From contig JACSYO010000535.1 in the NCBI GenBank assembly GCA_016806645.1, forward strand, positions 496,001-560,000: a DNA stretch of 64,000 nucleotides. The letters are read 5' to 3'. This document shows positions 55,519 to 64,000 of the stretch, one piece after another (position 1 is the stretch's first letter; every line of letters begins with the position of its first letter). The stretch is from Ophiodon elongatus. Lineage: Eukaryota; Chordata; Actinopteri; Perciformes; Hexagrammidae. The notes below the pieces were generated by a model that was given only the letters and a program-made list of their open reading frames with translations, searched no databases and was not told the DNA's origin. The position numbers were made by a program, and so were the translations under genes.

Positions 55519-58500
55519 CACACGCACATGCACACGCACACGCACAGACACACACAATGTCTGGTCAGATTTGTAACGCTAATTACGTATTCTTAGTTAG
55601 TTCCTGATTTTAAATTATAATCCATATAATTAAAACCCTTTAGTCATTATGGTCAGCATTTTTTAGCAATAGCCATTCACTGAATTAAAAAAATCAGAGC
55701 TTTATTAAAAAAGGGGACAGTGTGTAGGATCTGCTTCGGGCAAAACGGAAGTCAGACGGCGGCTGGCGGTACAATGGTTCTGCACTCTGCGGCTCGCGTT
55801 GTCGCAGTTTCACAAGGGCCTCGGAGAACCACTAAGGGGGCCCTCAGGTAACATAAGAACGTGCACAGCTCTCTCCAGAGCCAGTGTTTGGTTTGTCCGT
55901 TCTGAGCTACTGTAGAAACATGGCGGTGCAACACGGCGGACTCCGGGAGGAGGACTGTAGATGTAGATATGAATGGCTCATTCTAAGCGCATGAAAAACA
56001 CAACGACTCTAGTTTCAGGTGATTATACACAAATAAAAAGATAGTAATGATGAATACTATATTCTATTCCTGCTAATAGAGCTCTCAAAATGCACGGGAC
56101 CTTTCAGTTAATACTAATGCGAATCCAATGTGTCCAACAGCTGCTTGGACTGAAGTCAAAAGGGATTATGAGTTTAAAATCTAAATCTTGGCAATTTTAC
56201 ACAGTTTTAAAGTTATTGTAGAGGTGCTTGTGTTTAGACAACAATTGCTATGACTATGGCTATTGAATATAATACAAAGCCCTATACATTAGATGATGAA
56301 TATTCTAATTAAAATGAAAAAGAAATAAAGAAAAAAATCAAACAATTTGTTTGTAACAAAAGTTACCGCACCTTCTTTTTTTGTTTGTGTCGGGCCCTTT
56401 TGGCAGCCTTGGCACTGTTGACAGGTTTGGGCTCAGAACTGTTAATAAAGTCTAGCAGCTCATCTACGTCCCGGTTGTCGATGGCACCAGCCACTGTCAG
56501 TTCGGAGTCTTGACGCTGAGGGAGCTCCTCTTTACGCCGGGTCAGACGTGAGCGGAGCTTCTCTCGGATCTCAGCATAGTTCCGGCTGGTTGGTGCAGCC
56601 GGAGGCTGTGACCAAAGAAAAAACAAAAAAACATAGAAAAGAATATTTTCATGTGAGCTTTTTATAAAAGTTGAACACGTATCTAATAGCAAAGGGAACT
56701 ATTAAGTAGTACATACCGCGTTGTGTCCGAAGAACTCGCAGTAGCAGCAGTCGCAGTACTTCCCGTCCTTCTGGTTGGTGGAAGAGGAGGCACAGGAGCT
56801 CCTCTCAGAGCTGCTGTCTTCATCCTCCCCCTCCTCCAGCTCAGACGAAGGGTGGCACAACGTCCCATTAGTCATTTTGTGCCCCTTACATGCTTGGTCC
56901 CTATGGAAAAAAGAAATGGACAACGACCCTCAGAAGGCAGTATTTCAAATCAATCCAGCAACAGAAGCAATTCCATCCTACAGCAAAGCAATGTGGACAT
57001 GGTAATACTAACCTGCAGGCCCCAGCTGTCAGATGGCCCACATTTGAAGTGGCCACTGTCCCTGCACTGTGTCCATTACAAGGGTGGTTACAGCCCATGA
57101 TAGACGTGCCCAGTTTGCTGTGTTGTGTGTTCACGGCAGGAATGTGGGAGTTTTTGCACGGGCTGGGCTTATGGACAGATGTTGGGCTGTCTGGACTGGA
57201 AGAGTTGAGTTTGGCTGTGGGGCTGTGGAGGCTTGGTACCAGCGGGGAGAAGGGAGCGTGGGCCGCCACCCCAGTGCCAGACGAGGACGTTACGTGGCCG
57301 TGCTGCCCAGAGTTCAGCTTTGGGGGCAGGAGGGAGGAATGCTGGGAAGACAGGCCGGTGGGACTGTTGGGGGGTACCGACAAGTCTGTGTGTTGATGGT
57401 GGTCACTGGGGTGAAAGGCTTCACCTGCATCATGGAAAACATGAAAAGAAGGACTTGAATCACATCTTTTTACACAGTGCTTCAGTTTGTGTTCAGGGAT
57501 CTCCTGTATAAAACAGTGCGTAGGATCCACACTGAATGTTTGTATCTGTTCAAAAAGGAGGAAATGCACTTACGCCAAAACATATTCAGATTTATAAAAC
57601 CTTGCGTACACCTGCCAGTGAGCTATTACCGTCTATAAATCAACATATAAATGACAATCGGTGGTATCCACAATCCTCGTATCATTTAATAAAAGGACAT
57701 CTGATAGGCGGACACAATTTATTTATTTATTCATGTTTCCTCAAGGCGTTATCATTAGGACTGATAATATGTAGTGATCGAGAGCCGTCACTGGCTTTAT
57801 TTCCAGACTTTGCAAATTCACAATCGTTATGTGCAGGTGATGAAGATTTGTGAGGTGAGTAGAGAAGATGTATGACGTCACCGCGGTGACTCCAGCGAGC
57901 TCTGATAGCTGTTTACAGTTCGTCTGTATACAGCATGCTGTATTTGTCACTGGAATAAACTGTGAATGAATAAATAAAGTTGTGTTCACTGCAGCGATTT
58001 TACTCAGACTTTATGAAAATTAAGATTGTATATGGCACGGTTTTCCGGTTTCAGAAGATTCATGCTCTGTTCTGCAGTTCTTTAAACGCTAGTTGAGTTT
58101 TTCTTACAGCTGATGATAATTTCATCAGCTGCTCCACAGCGGACCACGAGTGTCGGTAGTTCGGTCTCTCCTCTGCGCTGAAGAGAGCAGACAGCGTTGA
58201 TTAAATATTAAGCAAAATTTGATTTGAGGTTTGAGTTGGTTTCTATCTGTTATAATTAAAATGTACTCCTAGTTATGGCTCACTAGTACAAGCACAAATA
58301 GCACTGCTGGTTTGACTGTTAATGATAAAGAGAATTTATAAAGTGACATTAAATGTGAGTTGCATCATAATACCTGTAATGATGCTTCTCACATTTAACT
58401 TCTACAGTCCGGCTTCAACGCACCAGCTCACCATCTGTGTCGCCAGTTTTCCCTGCGTCTCCAAAATGTTCGTACAGGGTCAGAGTTTCTGTACGTTCTC

Positions 58501-61500
58501 CCGTTACGTTTGCGTGGGCAGTGGCGTACGCCTCTTTCAGACCCCGCTTTGTGCGTTCACAACGGTTAGAAATGAGACCCCTGGTCCGCACATTCTTAAT
58601 ACCTGAATAAGTCTAAATACACACACTACCTCAAATCAGTAGGCCAATTACCATTAATGCAATCGCTACTATTTTCTTAAATGAAGGTGTGCACGGATCC
58701 CATAACCACATCGGCCCGATACAGACTCAAACAGCTAAATCGGGTATCGGTGACAAGGGGGCGGATTTATTCAATTCACTTATGTGTTTACTTCTGATTA
58801 CATGTTCTACATCATGCGGACCGCATAGCTGAGGGAGTTTTTTATTAATCAAGTTTGTTTTCACTAGTTTGTGACTTAAATGTGATTTGTTATTTACCTT
58901 TTGTTCTCATTTCATGCAGAATTTTTATTCCCATTTAAGTTTTGACCAATTTGTTTTGTTTAATTCAGGAGATTTAGACTTGAATTGTAATTCCTGTTAG
59001 TTTTGAAGATTTTATTTTTTTTTTTTACACTAAATCGCTGGTGTATAGTAACTCTTTGGAGCTGCACGGTGGTGTAGTGACTAGCACAAATGATTATTAA
59101 AGTAAATTTCTGTTTCATTTGATACATTTTGTTTTAAAAGTCAAATCAGTGTTCAAGTCGAGCCTGATGTTACGTTCGGCTGCATTCCTACAAAATTGGG
59201 CATTCTGCCTCAGGGTGTGAGTCACTTTTAATGGCTCATTATGACCAAGCGACTGCACGGCGATTAACGTCTTAGTTAACCCATGACGGCTCTGGATTGC
59301 AGGTGACGGGAATGGCCACCACAAGATAGATCCAAGTCACTTACACAAAGTGAGGCATTCCAGTTATTAATTAATAAAAACACAGGTATCAGATCAGTAC
59401 TCTATATCGGCCGACATCCAAAGCCCAGGCATCGGTATCAGGACTGAAAAGGTTGGATTGGTGCATTCCTACCTTAATGTGAGCTAAATTTGTCTGCTTT
59501 TCCTTGTTTACTTTGAAGTTGAGTTCAATTTCAAATACAAGCACCGGCTTGCCAATTTTGCTTTGTAAGAAAAAAGTGTTTCCCTCTAAAAGCAAGATCT
59601 GTGGAATATAATAAATATTGTTTAAATGATGGTTTTATGGAAAAATCATAAAATGTAAAAGAACTGAAAAAGAACTTAAGTACATAAGTAAGTAGACTAC
59701 ACTTGTTACTGAGATTGTCAGATCTATTTTTAAAATTCAACGTTTTAGATCTTAACTCCAGACATATTCCTATACGTAAACACTGCATATTCAAGATGAG
59801 AGTTTAAACACTCAGTTTGATAAGTGGAGTCTATCCCGGGTTCTGAGTTCATGAAATGCTCACAGGAAGTATTACCTGGTGGCGTTGGTCGACGGCACAT
59901 GGTCTTGAAGTGCTTGGGAGTGGTCTTACAAAGGTCTGCTGAGGTAGACAGGGGGTTCCCAGCAGAAGATCCACTGGTATTTTGGGAAGACGGGTGACTG
60001 TAGGGACAGACTTTAGTCCCCGACGTTTTAGCGGATTTCCCAGGCGCTTCATGAAGTCCTCTTTTCTCGTGACAGGCTGATCCTGCCGTTATACCTGGAG
60101 ATAAACAAATGTGTACGATGAAGCCAAATACTTTTGATGCGAGCCATGCTTTCCACAAACTTTGCCAACAATAACAACCTGGTTGAAGAACAGAACTACA
60201 CAGAGTAATTACCATTTAGTTTGTTGACATATTATGGACAGTCAACATCTGACCACATCACAAAATCATCATGAATTAAAGAGTTTGAGAGCTTTGATTA
60301 ATGCCCTTGACTCAACATTTTGCAGGTGCTGAGACTTTGGACTGTGGTTTATGTTTTGTATAAAAAAAAAATCCCCTGCTTTTTGGAGGCACGTTTAGAC
60401 ATGTTTTACTGTACAATGGTGATCATTTCTCACTGCTATGAGAAAGAAAGCAGCATTGAAAGAAATGTTTATCCCTGAAGGTTAAAACCCCTTAATGCCA
60501 ACCAAAACAAAAATGAGGAAGCAGTACTGAAATATTTGAATTATTAACATACTATTTATATGCGGTTAAATATTTGCGATTGTATGTTATTAAGTATAGT
60601 TGGTTAGCCGAGTTTCCATCCAACTTAAGACAAACATTTGTTTGATATTATTCAAGTTGAAAAACATAAATGGCCAACAGCAAACATCAACAAACGTGAC
60701 TAAAGCTAAACATGCCATTTCAAATGCCATCACGCATATCTACGTTCACTTACTCTCGTTTAAATGCAATTTGGCAACATGACCCATCAGAGTATTTGCT
60801 AAATTAGAAATACAGCCTCCACAAAGTGATTTGATTGGAGGCAAGAAACAGAAAGAAAACAGATAAAAGAAAAGATCGCAGCTGTCTGACACGCAGCGCT
60901 TCTCATTTTATAAACAACTGCCTTTCTCAGCCCCAGGACATGTCTCATGTCTCACGTCTCTCTGTTATGCCGAGAAAATGTTACAGCGAGGTAGTGCTAC
61001 TTTGTAACAAGAGTCCCATTACGCCACTGAACAGTCAAATGACACAGTCATAAATCTGTTAACTGCAACGTCTAACTATGGGTTGAAAAGAATTCTAAAC
61101 TTCTTAATGAAACTTAATGCATCCACATTTTTCTATCTTTCTTTCTGACAACAATCCTTCCTGGAAAATCAACAATAGACACAATTTAATTTTAGCAGTT
61201 TTGTACATTAAAGCTGAATATTTCAAGAAAAATTAATAAATCCCAATGCGTGTGAGAGATGATCACTTTTCACCACGAAAGAGGGTTTTTGAGGGTCAAC
61301 TTTTGTTTATTTTCATTATATTGGAAAGCTGCAAGTTCAGGCATGCAATACAAAATTTGATCTGCAGTTTTTGTAGCTCTGAAGACTTGGCAGAATTGAT
61401 TAGATGGAATAATTGAATCTAATACATGAACATTTTGCCAGACTAATTAGACAAGTTTAGACAGACAACTGCCTCTGCTTTGCTGTAACCTTTCCATTGA

Positions 61501-63063
61501 CACCGATTACAGCACAGCATGCAAACACTTCCATTTCTACGCAAAGCAGTCAGTTTCCTCCAATGAGGATTAGATTAATTAAAAAGGATGAAGAAATGTA
61601 CAGTGTTTTTGTACAAAATCCACAGTGTTTACCTCTTGCTATTTTAGTCATTATCCAATTCTCTGATTTAGTTCAATCATCTTTATTTGAAAGTCTATTT
61701 TTCTCTAAGGACCTCAGGAAGTAGCGCATTGTCAGCTTCTAGATGATGCCTCTTTGTATATCTAAGAGGCCAACATTCTATCACACATCTATTGCTAAGT
61801 AAGTAAGCAAACAAGCCCCCCGTAGAGCTCTGATTCTAACCAAACTTGTGTCCATTTCACACAACTGAAACTTGTGTTGATTACAGCAATTACTGTCATT
61901 GTCATTCAATGTTTTTTGGAGCTGCGATGACCGACCTTGTTGTGAGTGTGAGGAAGTGTTGTGGTTGCAGTGTTCCCCTCCGTTGGTGTGGGCAGAATTC
62001 CAGAGACCTGACAGTTTGTGGGCTGACAGGAAGGAACTCGGGTCCCAATCCACAGTACTTTGCTCCGGGTAACCGTTCCCACAGCTCTGGGACTTACAGG
62101 AGGAAGAGTGTGACAATGGTACCTGAATTAAAGAAAAATAAATGAATAAATAAAAGGTTAAATCACAGGCCTGTCTACATAGGCTTACATTTGGCACCAA
62201 GTAACTACCAATACTAGCTTGTAATACATTGAAGGGAGTGACAAGCAAAACACTCAATCTTGGATGAACAAAAATAAAAATATTACAAAAAACTAACTAA
62301 CTACAGGGGACTGTTAAACAATCCTTCAATCTGTTCTGTTCATGCTGTTTTGAACATCTGCACGTTTGAGCAAAATACCAACAAAAGATCCTGAACATGT
62401 TATTCATCTGCAGTTCAGCTTAAGTGTGATGATAGAAGTCTTCAAACTTTTAGATTTCATGTAAAGTATTTATGTAGAAACACCCAAGAGACAGCAGAGG
62501 TAATAGCTGCTGCGGATACATATGCCACAGAGACACAAATACAAAATAAATACTTCTGAAGAGGCAAAAAGTAGACTACATGTTTAAACGTATTGACTCC
62601 AACATGACATTTGGACAGATGTATTTAGTGAGCAAGCTCATGCAAATGCAATGCCTCGTATGCCGAATAAAGATGAGATTACCTCAGTCGAAAGAAACCA
62701 ACACAGTTTACCCAAAAAAAGTAGTTAAAAGAAGTCGTGAAAAGGATCCAGACATATGACCCAAATCAGTCCCCTTTTATTTACCGGCGTGGGTTGCTCC
62801 TGGGTGCTCCGCCTCTCCTCCTCTTCCACACTCTTGCAGCAGCTCTGACATATCCACAGAGGCACCTCTCCCAGCAGAGACTGAGACAGCGAGGGCACTG
62901 CGTCTGCAAGCTTACGGCCCGGCGCCTCCCGCAATAAGGCCTGGGAGAGCGCAGGCACGGCATCAGCCAGCTTGGTCCCATGGCCACCAGGGAGTCCGTT
63001 CACTGAGCTTGCTCCCCAGTCCTTAAATTCTCGGTGGCACAAGAGGCAGCAGGTGTGCATAGG
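53985..63063 (-). CDS. fam193b: FAM193B protein, 9 coding exons seen, 5' end unresolved
   Basis: A poorly characterised nuclear/cytoplasmic protein of the FAM193 family; no enzymatic activity is known to me. Exons 5' to 3' on the minus strand: 63,063-62,785; 62,122-61,936; 60,094-59,876; 57,424-57,013; 56,900-56,717; 56,605-56,372; 55,445-54,392; 54,299-54,224; 54,081-53,985. All phases agree and give 913 residues (human full length is about 820). Family blocks: TCCLLCHRE and a CQSC zinc-like pair; DWDPSSFLSAHKLSGLWNS; a cysteine block KYCDCCYCEFFGHNA (about 413-427) running across a junction into PPAAPTSRNY; DSIRASFS; a Lys-rich tract; and the conserved end DDVFLPKD...[20 protein letters not shown]...NWSNFSLKK. 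The C-terminal exon distinguishes FAM193B from FAM193A. A 20-residue unit is duplicated in the first exon listed. The initiating exon was not identified and may lie beyond 64,000. Confidence 0.93.
55488..55556 (+). repeat. interrupted (CA)n microsatellite in a fam193b intron
   Basis: CA units with TG and CG interruptions, about 40 bases upstream (in the gene's direction) of the acceptor of the large fam193b exon. A normal pyrimidine tract is present between the repeat and the acceptor. Confidence 0.9.
55725..56115 (-). mobile_element. short nonautonomous DNA element, copy B
   Basis: Opposite orientation to copy A at 22,665. It begins with GACAGTGTGTAGGATCTG and contains CTACTGTAGAAACATGGCGG and TAGTTTCAGGTGATTATACAC, the reverse complements of copy A landmarks. 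The right end (GGGACCTTTCAG) is diverged. It sits in a fam193b intron and is non-coding. Confidence 0.6.
58685..59473. mobile_element. hAT-like miniature element, disrupted, in a fam193b intron
   Basis: The left end GTGTGCACGGATCCCATAACC, then ATCGGCCCGATACAG and CGGGTATCGGTGAC, pairs with a right end that reads, reverse-complemented, GGAATGCACCAATCCAACC, with CCGATACC-like words inside. This 'TGCACCGATCC ... ATCGGTATCGG' signature is familiar from hAT-like MITEs in fish. An unrelated phrase GCTGCACGGTGGTGTAGTGA at about 59,060 is a fragment of another repeat nested within. The borders are approximate. Confidence 0.4.
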
Positions 63064-64000
63064 CTGGGTGGAGAAAGAGAGGATAGAGGGGTCACGCGAT
63101 AGCCTGTGATTACCAGTTAAACAATAGAAAAGAGTCCAAAAGGTCAGAATAAAGTCTACAATATTTGACAATGCCTACTAAACATAGAAGGCCAATGTGT
63201 GACACTAAACATCCTCCAGTTAAAAGGTTGAATCAACAACACTCTAAAAAAAAAAGTTATGCATTATAGATCGATATTTCCCAGTATTTTTTTACATATC
63301 ACATAATTGTATAAAGTGATACAACTTAGAGATAACCAGGTTATTCAAAATGTGCAACGGCGCGACACAAACCTGCCTGAGCGTTTAACATTGTGATCAG
63401 TAGTTATGAGACGTGTCCAGACGGGCATCGCACACATGTGGGATACAAAATGTATTTACCCAAGCCGAGCCGCGAGTGGGGCAGGTTGTAAAGCCCAGAG
63501 GTCAGCTGTAAGGTTAGCTGGTGGCTGATGTGACAGCGGTCCAGCCTGCAGCGCACCATCTTCTCTTTAAAGGTGACTGTTTACCCTCAACTTAAGGAGC
63601 TAACGTTACCCACTTATCTAACGTTAGCTCGGCATCACTGGCTCATAACTGCACGCATTAAAAACTTTTGACATCCGCTCCTGTCAAACTCCGGTAGAAT
63701 AGTGCAGGACAGCAACAAAACGAGCATTAACAGCGTAATACAGTCGAATAAACAACTCCAACCCACGTCTACGAGTTAGCTAGCCTCATTATTTACCCGT
63801 TATCCCCTTCTGCTAACTAGCTCATTAGCTAGCTAGCAGCTGTGTAGCTCCTGTTGGCTCAGTGGTGCAAGTGAAGGCAGTAAAAGCACGTTTGCAGCAC
63901 GCTAGCTGGGGGCGATAGCCCGGCTAGCCCCCCGGCTGAGGTTAGCTCGGCGGATTGGGGAATTGTAAAGGCTGAAAACGGGACGACCCGTCCGGGGCAC
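63064..64000 (-). promoter_or_regulatory. fam193b 5' region
   Basis: Upstream of the first resolved exon. From about 63,580 to the end the sequence is CG-containing and rich in GCTAGC and AACGTTAGCT words, a composition I associate with fish 5' UTRs and promoters. A short ATG-initiated frame with a GT donor (63,559-63,460) does not join in phase with the next exon. The coding start is not resolved; the first exon may lie here as non-coding sequence or beyond the window. Confidence 0.35.

Noticed and set aside
54487..57511. Plus-strand open frames of 128-168 codons opposite fam193b exons
   Set aside because: Mirror images of the GC-rich fam193b exons, which are well supported by splice phases and family motifs.
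63460..63559. Candidate first coding exon of fam193b (MVRCRLDRCH...)
   Set aside because: It ends in phase 1, but the acceptor exon at 63,063 must be read in phase 0, and the peptide does not resemble the FAM193 N-terminus.

Overview
This is vertebrate nuclear DNA, almost certainly from a ray-finned (percomorph-type) fish. It is intron-rich and AT-rich, has many dinucleotide microsatellites, and carries several interspersed repeats whose termini I recognise as common in teleost genomes. No bacterial, viral or organellar gene organisation is present. I saw no rRNA gene, free-standing tRNA gene or CRISPR array.

Layout. Positions 1-38,900 are a gene desert. They hold repeats (a solo-LTR-like element at about 5.07-5.48 kb, a tRNA-derived SINE-like element at 24.6 kb, two families of short inverted-repeat DNA elements, a LINE-like 3' tail at 26.2 kb, a near-perfect 46-bp palindrome at 23.2 kb) and stretches that read like regulatory sequence, best at 34.6-35.2 and 36.0-36.2 kb. 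At 38.96-40.2 kb lies a single-exon proneural bHLH gene of the atonal/Atoh1 class on the + strand, with TATA box, reversed CCAAT box and poly(A) signal. It converges on a tight block of three minus-strand genes that I could resolve exon by exon: dok3 (5 coding exons, 497 aa), ddx41 (17 coding exons, 614 aa) and fam193b (9 coding exons seen, N-terminus not resolved). Transcription runs fam193b -> ddx41 -> dok3, with only a few hundred bases between neighbouring units.

The order FAM193B-DDX41-DOK3 is that of human 5q35.3, so that block is ancient. Mammalian ATOH1 sits elsewhere (4q22, near GRID2 and SMARCAD1), so this copy is probably one of the extra atoh1 genes fish keep (atoh1b/atoh1c type). 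Its bHLH loop is two residues shorter than the usual Atoh1/Atoh7 loop. The genes have separate jobs: neural fate (atoh1), immune-receptor adaptor signalling (dok3), RNA helicase/DNA sensing/splicing (ddx41), and a poorly characterised nuclear protein (fam193b). They share position rather than a pathway. The desert upstream of atoh1 is the natural place for its long-range enhancers, because its 3' side is immediately occupied by dok3.

Most notable points: the shortened bHLH loop; the atoh1 location; a ddx41 3' splice site whose upstream tract is a pure (TG)48 repeat; a CpG-rich patch followed by a cluster of homeodomain-type sites in the desert; and the 46-bp palindrome. I found no convincing evidence of an entirely new biological system.
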